From positions 834,620 to 898,619 of the forward strand of contig NC_091135.1 in NCBI RefSeq assembly GCF_041381155.1: a DNA stretch of 64,000 bases, read 5' to 3'. The position numbers and the translations under genes were made by a program. The notes beneath the pieces were generated by a model. It was not told where the DNA came from and did not search any database. It saw only the letters and a program-made list of their open reading frames with translations. Source of the stretch: Argopecten irradians. Lineage: Eukaryota > Mollusca > Bivalvia > Pectinida > Pectinidae. Numbering within the stretch: position 1 is the first letter of the stretch; the number at the start of each line of letters is the position of its first letter. This document shows, piece after piece, positions 32,951 through 44,993 of the stretch.

Positions 32951-33055
32951 GCCACAGTCTCCCAAAACACGCAACATGAACTTCATACACAATACACATC
33001 GCATACATGTGAGGCCGTCCTCACATAACCCTGGCTGTTTCATTTACAATAGGAC
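32951..33055 (+). mobile_element. 5'-truncated copy of the same repeat family, inverted
   Basis: Positions 32951-33055 match, in the opposite orientation, the 3' portion of the adjacent element (CAGTCTCCC...GCATACATG...GAGGCCGTCCT...GGACG) at roughly 80% identity. The pair therefore looks like one 630-bp unit with about 105-bp inverted ends, but the second copy at 33838 lacks this part, so it is better read as a separate truncated insertion. Confidence 0.7.
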
Positions 33056-33837
33056 GTGGTTTCATTGCAAGTCTTCTTCGTGTTGTCACCGTTGGTCATT
33101 CGATATTGAACATAATGAACAGAACCATACTCATCAAAAACAGAACAATCCCTCACATGCACTTGCATTGTATGAGCTCCCTCATGAAATTCCTATGAAT
33201 GGTCAAGAGGTCAGTCCCTCATCCCTCACAAGTCCTTCACCAATCCATCCCGCCAGAGAGGGATTTAGTATAAATATAGAGGGAGGGACTGGGGTGACGC
33301 AGAACCCCCATTTCCTATTCATCAATGAGCATGCAACACTTAATCAGTAAACAATACAATATGAGGGTAGGAGCGGATAGGCTTAGTAGACAGTAAAAGC
33401 TTACTCAGAAAGCGTAAAGCGTAGGAAACCTCAACAAATTGTTACAGTCTAGAGGGAACTTCGTGGTATCCATAGAAGACTGCAGGCCTAACAATATGGC
33501 ACTTTAACTTCGTTAAACAGCGCTAGTTCCAGTTTCATGGCCTGTCACGGAGTTCGTACGGAGAACTAGGTCAACGTGAATACAGATAAAGATTGACCAA
33601 CAGTCCACGGCAAACTAAATTTCGGACAAACGGGGCTATTGTGTCTGCCGGAAACACATTTCTAGTGTAAACCTGACGGATGTTGTACACATATACATGA
33701 GTTCCAGAAGCAGATGAGTAGGTAGGCCCGTAACAATACTTAGTTTCAAACCATCACTGATCACTACAATTGGTGGTTAACAATTTGTTATTTGTTTAAT
33801 AATACACGTGTAATAAACTCAATTTGCATTATGATAG
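33056..33837. other. No supported gene
   Basis: Spacer between repeat copies. The ORF at 32976-33350 starts inside the repeat and shows no domain. Confidence 0.5.
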
Positions 33838-34378
33838 TTTGTTTGTTTGTTTGTTTGTTTGATTAATTAACGTCATATTAACAGCTATGGGCTATGGTCA
33901 TGTAAGGACGGCCTCCCATGTATGCGGTGTGTTGCGTGTATGTTGTGCGAGGTGCGTTTTTTGGGAGACTACGGTAAATTCATGTTATGTCTTCTTGTAT
34001 AGTGGAACTATTGCCCTTTTTATAGTGCTATATCACTGAAGCATGCCGCCGAAGACACCAAGCAACACACCCCATCCGGTCATATTATACTGACAACGGG
34101 CGAACCAGTCGTCCCACTCCCCGTTTGCTGAGCGCTAAACAGGAGCAGAAACTACCACTTTTATAGACTTTGGTGTGTCTCGGCCAGGGGACAGAACCCA
34201 GAGCCTTCCTCATAGGGGCGAACGCTCAACGCAAGGCCAAAAGTGAGGCGGTGCCAAGGAAGGTATTAGGAAAGATAAAGTCAGTTAGGAAGAAAAGATA
34301 AGATCCTAAATTTAGTCGCCTTTTACGACCATGCAATAGGGGCAGCAGGTACAATTCTAACGCCCTACCTGCAGGGCT
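33838..34378 (-). mobile_element. SINE-like repeat, copy 2
   Basis: Same family and orientation as 32418-32950, with only a few per cent difference by eye. The plus-strand left edge is a (GTTT)n run (33838-33860), equivalent to a CAAA tail on the minus strand. The right edge is CTACCTGCAGGG at about 34378. No inverted partner follows. Confidence 0.82.
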
Positions 34379-36058
34379 CTCATTCTGATAGACTGACACG
34401 GCGAACTTTGACCGCAGTTCTTTTGTTAACGTCATCAATAAGCAAATGACGTCATACTGTTGTGCTCCTACCGCCACTTGATGCACAAACTGCCATTGAA
34501 CCGGATGTTGTGTGACTTTCAGATAATCAGTGTTCTATCTTATACGAGTTAACGAAGCTGGAACGGATTTGAACACGATGGTTTGGAAATAGATCCCATA
34601 TCCAAAAACAACTCGCTGGTTAACTTCAATTGTTTTATTGATGTTATTAGTCGTTGTGGTACAAAATTTATCGTAACAATATTTACGTATTCACTAGTAC
34701 GAACTCGGTACACCTGGAAGATTTTATGTTGTATTTTCTTTGTAGTTCTTATGTAAAAAAACAAAAGGAAATCACCGATACAGAGTACACGATAAATGAG
34801 CAGCGAACGTTTGGTAATGACATGGGAAAGGTGGGTAGTCTGGCACACACTGATGTGTTTGGACATGATGTCAACACCTTCCTCTAATACGTCGGATATC
34901 GCTCGTCACGTGACATTCGGCGGATTAATATTATAACAGCAGTATCTATGTAAGCTTACCGACACACCCCATAGTATTGATGTTAGATTGACAGTTGTTC
35001 TTGATAACATACACTCTACTTTCTTCAGGAACTTCCAATATAGAAATGTTAGTCACGTTTCTATTAAACGGCCGGATTGTCCTCATCACTGGCGGATGTA
35101 CGTAGAAAATCACAGCATTTCGTTGAAGTCTTTTCAAGGGGAACAACGTTTTAAAAAAACTTCCCGAAATAACATATCTTTTCTGTATTAAAAGTGACAA
35201 AATGAAACTTTTAACCGATCTTTATGTCGTTGTACTGATGATCAGTAATACTTATGTTGATTGTTAAGACGATGTGATTTGGTGGCATGATAGTCTCGCA
35301 GTGGAAATCCGAAAAAAATATGTTAATCAAGTCACATATTCCAGTTGCTAAGACTACCAAAACGTATACGTCAAGATAGTAAAAGATCTAAGTGACAATC
35401 AAATAAAAACCTTTATGTTTGGAATGAATGGAAATCTTGCCACATGATGATAATGATGATAATGTTTGCACAAAATTTAGACGGCTTTGGTACTGTGATG
35501 TATTGATCAATCAAAACCGTACCGGTATTAAACAATAAACAATTGTTTTGTATTATACATTAATATTCCATAAATCCAGAAAACAAACATTAGACATTAT
35601 GGTAGGTATATATATATATACGTAACGTAGTTATAAGGGAATGCCGTCGTTGTCTGACTGCCGTTTATCATTACAAGCACTTGACTTCGTCGTAGTAATT
35701 TAATTAATTATCTACTACGGTATTATGTAGTCCTATGTATGACTGACTAAATTATCGCGGAGATATTATACAGGTGTCCCTCAGAGGTGTAAAACAACAC
35801 TCTCGGCCTATCCCGTAACTGTAAACCACTCTAAGTGAGGGTTCAGAGCAAGTTCAAATGAGGCATGATCTTCATTTCAGGTGTCTATCGAAATCGATAT
35901 CATGCCATTAACACCCGGGAAGTTATCACCGTTTTGTAACGGTTGTCTATAGATCGTTTAAAAACGTTTATAATGTTTGATCGGCCTAGTTACAGTCAGT
36001 GTTATTGAAAAGGGAAGTGCAATGTCAGTTTTGGCAGATAGAGAAAATCTTAGACCAA
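34379..36058. other. No supported gene
   Basis: AT-rich spacer. Overlapping short ORFs at 34549-34887 and 34946-35200 on both strands are unrecognised. A short TA run occurs near 35609-35621. Confidence 0.5.
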
Positions 36059-36740
36059 CTTAACCAACGACCTTCGGTCAGTGTCTGGCAACACACTACG
36101 TAGGTTTTGAACCCATCACTTGTGTAGAATTAGGACGGATAGCTAGAGGTAATATGCCATCCCATCTGTGGGAAATTGGGACGGATAGCTAGTGGTAATA
36201 TGCCATCCCTTCTGTTGAGAATTGGGACGGATAGCTAGTGGTGATATGCCATCCCATCTGTGGAGAATTGGGAAGGATAGCTAGTGGTAATATGTCATCC
36301 CATATGTGGAGAATTGGGACGGATAGCTGGTGGTAATATGTCATCCCATCTGTGGAGAATTAGGACGGATAGCTAGTGGTAATATGTCATCCCATCAGTG
36401 GAGAATTGGGTCGGATAGCTAGTGGTAATATGCCATCCCATCTGTGGAGAATTGGGTCGGATAGCTAGTGGTAATATGCCATCCCATCTGTTGAGAATTG
36501 GGACGGATAGCTAGTGGTGATATGCCATCCCATATGTGGAGAATTGGGACGGATATCTGGTGGTAATATGTCATCCCATCTGTGGAGAATTAGGACGGAT
36601 AGCTAGTGGTAATATGTCATCCCATCAGTGGGGAAAGTGGACGGAAAGCTAATGGTAATATGTCATCCCATCAGTGGAGAATTGGGTCGGATAGCTAGTG
36701 GTAATATGTCATCCCTTCCACTCGGCCACTTCGTTAGGTA
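36059..36740 (-). mobile_element. tRNA-derived SINE split by an internal minisatellite
   Basis: The left part (36059-36126) matches the SINE at 25451 around the region 3' of its B box: CGGTCAGTGTCTGGCAAC and a decayed B box (complement of GGGTTCAAAACC). The right part (36720-36735) is CCACTCGGCCACT, the complement of the tRNA A box. Between the two promoter boxes lies the 46-bp array instead of the expected about 40 bp. The element is old and cannot be a functional Pol III unit as arranged. Confidence 0.7.
36127..36722. repeat. 46-bp minisatellite born inside a SINE
   Basis: About 13 units of AATTGGGACGGATAGCTAGTGGTAATATGCCATCCCATCTGTGGAG, with GACGG/GTCGG and TGCC/TGTC variants. The core CTAGTGGTAATATGTC and GTGGAG correspond to CTTGTGGTAATATGTC and GTGGAG in the tRNA-like part of the SINE at 25451, so the unit is an amplified SINE segment. 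Confidence 0.85.
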
Positions 36741-38541
36741 TTCAGCATTATACTCTCACTGAAACCCTTGGCGGATCTCACTGCGGTAATCCAGTAGGTG
36801 GCGTGTAGTGCAGAAACTTTTGACGTGAGATTACGAATATCATGAGAGACAATTGTAAAATAAATGTTGATATGAAATAATTCAAAATGGCAAAATGGCA
36901 AAATGGCAAAATGCCAACATACAAGATACATGATAATATATTGCTTTGATAATGAGGATCAAGAGTGTTGTTAAGTGAAGGCAACTGGAGTTGGCAATTG
37001 AAAATAGCCGTAAAGTATCAATACTGTAGAAGAAAAAAACCCAACGAATCCGTAATTCAAGAATTTATTTCAAGAAAATATTTTGAAGTAATGGAAGATA
37101 CCGGTGATGTTACAATCCACATCAGAATAAGTTACATTGAAAGTTTTGTACAAAGATACACGGATACATTTAGCACCATTATCCAACTAAATATACTTTG
37201 CTGCATGCTGCTGTTTAATATCTTTGGTACTATACATTTCTACTAAACGTTTATCTGAAATCTGGAAGGCTGAGTTAGTTAAATATGTGTGGGCAGAAGC
37301 AATAGCTATATATTTATATATTCTAGAAGCTATTGAGAGTTAGTATCGAGATTCCACAAGCGAAAAACAGTCGTTAAAACTAAACTGAAAAAGCAAGCGA
37401 CTTGGCATTAGTAGCAATGGATCCATGTAAATAAGACGTACAGAGTGAATGGCAGAGAGGAAAGCCATGGTATGATAACATACCATCACGTGATTGATAT
37501 GAAATGCCATTAGTGTCACTCAACAGGTTAATAACACGTCGCTGGAGTAGCTATCTCTACCAAATTGAATTACAGCTTTATATTCTTTCCTTTTTATCAG
37601 TTTGTTACATGCGAGAACTTTACTTAATAGACATACTAGATGTTCTGACATTACTACAATGTTCGAGGTATCGTTATATCAACAATACGGCGTGTAAGGA
37701 CTGAGAAGAAGTGGCCATTTTGTCATGGTGATATACAAAATATTCAAAAGAAATCTTAGGGTCAGAAAAACATATTTCGCAAACAAAAATGTAAGAGAAC
37801 ACGCCTACTACCTTTAAAACACTAACCGGTATTGGAATAAAAAAGCTATTATCAAGTATGTATGGGTTATGTGATGCGCTTTTTAGGGAAGGCTTGGGAT
37901 ACAACATTATTCATCAATTATTAAGGGTAGATATAAAGTCTACCCCAAACAATTGTTATCTTTATTTCATGAACAAACGTTTGAAAACAAAACGATTCCT
38001 TTCAATCTTCAATTTATTTATTAATTACAAGTATATTAATAATTAATGTCATAACGTCGATAATTACAGGAGCCCTACCTTACGATTTACGTACCTCAAC
38101 AAAGCAAGAAGATAAGCCAACAGATGTTAGAGATGTCTGTACCTACATTACAGTTCTGTAGTATTATTAAGCCACACGTCGTTTCCATCGAAGATCAGAT
38201 CTATTACTTATACGTAGTCCTTTATAGGACTACTCAGACCCTCGACTAGATATATTTTTGCACGGTAATAGCTGGTTTGAAGAGAATATTATTTATTACA
38301 GTTTCAGAGTAAATTATAAGGTTTTATGCTGAACACATATGGAGTATTTTTCACTCGAGAGCAAATATAAAATCAGAACATAGAATTGACAGTGACAATA
38401 TCGTTTTGGCGGGAATACCTTTTGTTTGAAATATCATGTTTACTTAATGCAGCATATACGTGTTGCATTTGGTTTTCTTCGAAATTTGCGCCTCATGTGT
38501 TGAATAAATTAGTCAGATGAAAATAACTAATGAGAGTAAAT
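36741..38541. other. No supported gene
   Basis: AT-rich. A tiny AAAATGGC tandem (four units) lies near 36885-36912. ORFs at 36734-37246 and 37504-38046 show no domains. Confidence 0.5.
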
Positions 38542-39853
38542 AGGTATAACGACAGATTGAAACACATATACTAGTATCAGTAGGCCATGTAGTCTAGACT
38601 CAGTATATAGTATATAGGTATCGTGGCAGATAGAAATACATATACTAGTATCAGTAGGCCATGTGGTCTAGACTCAGTATATAGTATATAGGTATCGTGG
38701 CAGATAGAAACACATATACTAGTATCAGTAGGCCATGTAGTCTAGACTCAGTATATAGTATATAGGTATCGTGGCAGATAGAAACACATATACTAGTATC
38801 AGTAGGCCATGTGGTCTAGACTCATTATATAGTATATAGGTATCGTGGCAGATTGAAACACATATACTAGTATCAGTAGGCCAAGTAGTCTAGACTTAGG
38901 ATATAGTATATAGGTATCGTGGCAGATAGAAACACATATACTAGTATCAGTAGGCCATGTAGTCTAGACTTAGGATATAGTATATAGGTATCGTGGCAGA
39001 TTGAAACACATATACTAGTATCAGTAGGCCAAGTAGTCTAGACTCAGTATATAGTATTAAGGTATCGTGGCAGATTGAAACACATATACTAGTATCAGTA
39101 GGCCATGTAGTCTAGACTCAGTATATAGTATATAGGTATCGTGGCAGATAGAAACACATATACTAGTATCAGTAGGCCATGTAGTCTAGACTCAGTATAT
39201 AGTATATAGGTATCGTGGCAGATAGAAACACATATACTAGTATCAGTAGGCCAAGTAGTCTAGACTCAGTATATAGTATATAGGTATCGTGGCAGATAGA
39301 AACACATATACTAGTATCAGTAGGCCATGTAGTCTAGACTCAGTATATATGTAATAGGTATCGTGGCAGATGAAAAATATAGTATGAAAGGTATCGTGGC
39401 AGATGAAACACATATACTAGTTAGTAAGGCCAAGTAGTCTAGACTTAGGATATAGTATATAGGTATCGTGGCAGATTGAAACACATATACTAGTATCAGT
39501 AGGCCAAGTAGTCTAGACTTAGGATATAGTATATAGGTATCGTGGCAGATTGAAACACATATACTAGTATAAGTAGGCGAAGTAGTCTAGACTTAGGATA
39601 TAGTATATAGGTATCGTGGCAGATTGAAACACATATACTAGTATCAGTAGGCCAAGTAGTCTAGACTTAGGATATAGTATATAGGTATCGTGGCAGATAG
39701 AAACACATATACTAGTATCAGTAGGCCATGTGGTCTAGACTCATTATATAGTAAATAGGTATCGTGGCAGATTGAAACACATATACTAGTATTAGTAGGC
39801 CAAGTAGTCTAGACTTAGGATATAGTATATAGGTATCGTGGCAGATAGAAACA
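38542..39853. repeat. 74-bp minisatellite
   Basis: About 17.7 units of 74 bp with AGGTATCGTGGCAGAT, AACACATATACTAGTATCAG, TAGGCCA and an AGTCTAGACT palindrome. Variants (CATGT or CAAGT, ACTCAGT or ACTTAGG, GATAG or GATTG) co-vary in neighbouring units, pointing to block-wise amplification. One unit near 39350-39425 is scrambled by deletions. Confidence 0.95.
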
Positions 39854-41606
39854 TTTCGATGAAATACAGCCGTTACTCGTCACGAAACAAAGACTATCCT
39901 CTATTTATAAAGTGAATAGCAGGTTAAACGGGGTTTTTTTTTGCATAAAAACCATGAATTACCTTACCAAATAGTTGTGACAGAACATTCTGGAATACTG
40001 TGTAGCCATTTCATCACACTTGTGACACCTATTCTCGGGGCTTTATTTTCACGAATCATCTTTTCAACCTTTGAAAGCGGCATTCACACAACAGACTGTG
40101 GTATTTAAAACTTTGATCAATTTAGTGATTATTAAATTTCGCTAATTTAGATGTATTTCGTACATTTTGCGAAATGAATAAATCTGCATATTAGTAACTA
40201 TACCTTATGTCCTTATGTCTGAACGTTTAAAAATACATCATGCTTTTTTCCTTTTCATTTTCTATTTTTTATATTAAGTTATGTGTTCTTTTTTCTGAAG
40301 TTGAATAACTTATTGCGTTCTACCTGTCCTATTTTCATGACAACTTACGGCATAATCTTTACGTTTCCGTTTTTTCTCTGCTATATAATCTTACCAGCTG
40401 AGAAATCATTTACACTTACACTGGAACACTGACTTCCGCAAGTATTGTTAATGCGCATCAGATTTGGCATATATTGTTTCTGTATTTTAAATTCACAATT
40501 TAAATGTAATGAAAATCTTAAATTTTATTTCGGAAAAAAAATGTTTGAGAAATATTGTATCAATCGAAGGAAAAGGATAGTGTTATTGTGGAATTACATT
40601 TTGTGTACTTTCTGAACTTGACATTTCCCGCCAAATTGGAGCCAGCTGTTCCGGGATTCCATCAATTTACATCAATCGTATAACGTTGGGGAAAAAAACG
40701 AAGTTTAATTTTATCGGAACATAAGATTTAAAAGAAATAGTTATTTGAAATGTAATAAGGAATAATTTATATATTTTATGTTTAATGGTGTGTAAATTGC
40801 ATTTGTTAGACAGATATTTCAACATGACGCGCGTCATTTCAAATATATGTCCAACAAATCCAGTTTAGACACAAGTAAACAGCAAAAATAAAAATCATTC
40901 CTTAAATAAACCAAATATACATACCTGATTATAACTTCCATTATTTCTGAATCAGTGGAAAAAGAATAGTACATGTATATTGATATGAGAGCTGTTTTAA
41001 CATGGTATGTTTAAAACTATTTTCGCATCAACCCAGTACAGGTAAAATGTAACACTACTTGGAAAAAACTAACGAGTATACGGTATGTATGTTTGAGGGT
41101 TGGCTTCTGTGTACTAATACAAGGACAGATTTACTGATGAGTATTTGATGTGTGCAAATACTGACAACATTGTACAGTTTGTCTTCGTTTGGTTCCCATG
41201 GATACGATAGGTTTTGGCGGTAATGAGATGATTCGTATGTATTGTAGATAGATCGCATAACCAGAACGAAATGTGCCGAATGTCCCTGTTCCATATCGTC
41301 AGAATGTCACAACCATCTGCTTTATCAACATGATATGACTTATAATTCCACAATATCTTCCTCCAGAATCTAACCACTGGGTCGTATAAATCGTTGACTC
41401 GTAGCCCCGACTGGTGGTGTTTTTTTCTGAATACCCTCTCTGTGATCAAAATCCGGGTCAGTATATTTTTTGCAGCAGAAGTGTGAACTTTTATTTGCAC
41501 GTCATTCTATGTTTAGTCTATATAACCATGCTTACACCGTCGTTAGAAATGGTCCTATTTAATGGTTGTGTATAATTTGAGTTGAGTGCGTAAATCGTCC
41601 AAAGTA

Positions 41607-41778
41607 ATGTCACAGCGGGAAGCCAAAAAACTACGGCCCAATCTGCCCATTCAAACTGAACTACATACCAGCATGAGTGATATATATTCGGAATATACCG
41701 CGGGTTTACTGGGAGGGAAACCTGTTCTTCATAAACTAGTGCTGATCAAAGATAGAGCACCACAAATGCCTGTCTCAG
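41607..41778 (+). other. Possible short coding exon
   Basis: From an ATG at 41607 the frame reads MSQREAKKLRPNLPIQTELH..., with a less AT-driven composition than nearby ORFs, and reaches a CAG/GTATCT donor-like site at 41776-41784 just before the stop. This could be a first exon. No partner exon or domain is recognised, so it may be chance. Confidence 0.15.
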
Positions 41779-42384
41779 GTATCTAAAATAACATTTCTGT
41801 TTCCGTGGCGACATTGGCTTCATGACTAAGGTTAATTTGGATGTAGTTCTGTCCTACATTCTAGACTTCGTCTTTATACACGTTAGCAATATGTGTCCCT
41901 TTACGCCATAGTAAAATATACAATATTTGTAATTGTCTCATTCATTTATAAGAATTATGAAAATTATAAATTCACTGTTTATGTTTCCGAAATGTTTACA
42001 TTAGGCGAACACATTGAGAATAGTTCATTTTAGTAAAATTGTGACCATCGCCTCCCAGGACACACAGACAAGGTTCCCCTACAATCATAGACAAATGTTT
42101 TAATGTGACTAAAGTGATATATGCTGGAAAAGATCAAATAACAATAGCATCATGACTAAAATAGATAAATTACAAGTTACTGAATGTGTTTTGATCAATT
42201 TGATTAGGTATTAGATCAATAAAATATGTGATATATTATATGTAGTGACTAGATCTGGTTTAAAATGGTTTATCTCTCCCGACCATGTTTACCACGGTTT
42301 AAATCTTTAATATTTTAATTTGTCTGTGTTTTCACACTAAACCCGACTTGGCTGATTCATTTTCTTTATACCTCTAGGAAGGAA

Positions 42385-42500
42385 AAATACGAGAATGGCG
42401 CGAAATCCCTACGTTATCGTGACGGCACTATAGAGACATAGAGACATAGACGTATTGATTGGATAAAATAATTCCTTGAATAACCAAAGGAATCGAACAT
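42385..42500. repeat. Dispersed repeat module shared with 3165-3285
   Basis: Matches the GAGAATGGC-CGAAA...ACGTTATCGTG and GACGTATTGATTGGA-AAA segments of the composite repeat near 3165, in the same orientation with moderate divergence. Confidence 0.6.
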
Positions 42501-44993
42501 GTAAATGTATTTTATTTTGTCGGGTTTAAAATTAATAGTAAGCATTGTTATCACTATTTTTTTTAATTCCAATGGGGTATGAAAGAATTTTTCTCACAAA
42601 AGTTCGCTTACATCAATGCCTAATTAGTTTTAGACAGGTCTATATACGAATGTGATATATGTATACTGTTGAAGAGTGAAAATAATGAAATAATGTGGAA
42701 TGAATGAAAATCAGGGAGCAAGTATATCTTTAACAAGAATGGAAAGATCCTTACTAAATATGGGAAATAATTTTGAATTCGATACCTATGCCATACTTGC
42801 AAAGTGAGTAATGTCGTGTTTTATCTCATTTTTATGTACTATCTTTAGAACACTTGGTTATATAGTCATATATTTTAGTATGGTTTGCTTACGTTTGTCC
42901 TGGTGTAATTTAAGTTTGATTTTAATAACACGAATTATAAAAACTTTTTGTTTACATATAAAAGCTTTGGTAACCAAGGTAACCACAACAATAGTTTCAT
43001 AATATATATACCCACCAATATTACGTAATTCTATACACTAATTGACTGCTACTCCATGGTCTGAAAAACTATTATTAAATATTAAAATATGATCAAAGTC
43101 TCAAAATAGAAAGATTAAAGCACGTGGAGACGTGTTTAGATGTTTATCATGTAACGAACAGATTTGGTGCTACATTTTAGTCAGTTTGCTGCCTAGGACA
43201 ATAAATCACCATGAGCACGTGTACTCCCTATGTGTTCCCCATGTAGGCTTATACAGCATGTCCCGCCTCATCTACCGGACTAATTAATACACATCAAAAT
43301 GGACATGTAATGCTGAAAATGTATAGTATGGAGTAGTCAGGTGCAGTACGAGCATTGCTGAGGATTCCGCTAATCTTACTCAGGGTACTTAGTTTCTAAT
43401 TGGGACTTAATTTGATTCTGCTATTAAGAGCATCGAAATCTAAATATCAGCACTAAGCGGTGCATTTACCCAGATTCGCCAAATATTTTGAAAATCTTTC
43501 TCATTAGCAGGTACACTTATAGGACACAATGATTATCTGGATATATGTCAAGTATGTAATGCAACGTTGTAATCACAAACCAAACGGAAAAATAGTTCAT
43601 TAATATAACATAAAGGTAGAAAGGTACAAGGAGGTAGTGAGGTTTAACAATAGAAGCTTTGTTTTCATTGTTACTGTATTGTAAAGCATAACATCGGTAA
43701 TGCATTATATATGGGAAGAAGACTGTACTTACCTTTCATGTTTAACAAAGACTTATAACAATAAGATGTAAATATTGATCAGAGGTGGAGGGGTTGGGCC
43801 TATTTCAACCCGTCTATGTTCAATGTTAGAGAGAGAGTGTGGTATATATAGCTGCCAGCTCTCCAATGCAACAATATGATACACTGGCTGACTAGCCTGA
43901 TGGCTTTACTGTTACAATGGTACGAAACAATCACATCAAGTATACATATCATGGAATACTTAAAGGACTTATGTTTAAAGAGGATTTATGTAAATTTCAT
44001 ACGAGGCGAGTAAAATGTCTGAGTTTCTAACACCCGATAATACTCGACGATGGATTCGTAGTCTTATCAATACACAAGGATATTCCAAAGGGGTTTACGC
44101 ACGTGGAGGATGTTTATGCAGGTTTATCAAAATCCAGAGAACTATTTCACAAATGTCAGAAAACTGTTTACCGAACCTGTCTTCGACTGTATATAGCATA
44201 CGAGTTTGCCCTCAATACATGATGATGTTGTGATTGCTAAATGTTCGCACACAGCTTTAAAACCATTTGGATTTTTTTTAACAAATCAACAAATATTTCT
44301 CACGAGTAGACTTCAATAGATGATAATACTGTGATACGTATTCACATCTTCCTTAACTTCTGTGGGACGTTTCCTGAAAGCAGCTTACATTTTGATATAC
44401 GGAGAATGGTCACGCGCCAACTACCGAACATGTTTACGAGAATTATTGCTTTGTTCCGAAACATATTTCACGGGAGAGAGAAGACAAGGCTGTACTGTGA
44501 AACATTGTTACTGAGGAAACAAATGTTGAGACTAACACATCATTACTAGGCACGTCAGATCAAAGTCATGGATACGACCTACTGAAAGTGTTTTAGTGTG
44601 TGATTTTGGGTTCCGATTGCTAAGAATGAAATTAAGAAGTTAAGGTCGTGTAAAAGGATACCCTTATGGAAATACTTTACATGTCCAGGAAGCGTTTACA
44701 GCAGGAGAGGCCAGGATTCTTCATCACCCAGAAAGTGTGAGGTTTGTTTCGTTCAATTTATTTTTATAAACCTTCACGGATTAAGACGTTTGGATTGATC
44801 ATTAACCAAATAGCGAGAGATTCAGCTCACCCCATTTCTTATCACTGTTATACAAACCGTCAGACACTAAACCTGTCAATCATATCTAAAACATATATGT
44901 GAAATTCACAACCGTTTTTATACGTAAATATTTGGTATGCGTTATGCCCTGAACACTGAACTGAGATCAGGACGCATCAGTCGGTTAACCAGT

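Larger units (their letters stand above)
39854..44936. other. Upstream spacer of the GPCR gene; no firm gene
   Basis: About 5 kb of AT-rich sequence. ORFs such as 41114-41500 (minus, 128 codons) and 44015-44233 show no recognisable domain. Promoter elements of the GPCR could lie at the right end, but none can be identified with confidence; a TATATATA stretch at about 43843-43850 is only one of many. Confidence 0.45.

Noticed and set aside
44015-44233. Upstream exon of the GPCR gene
   Set aside because: The GPCR frame is complete without it, and no splice signals or receptor-like sequence link them.
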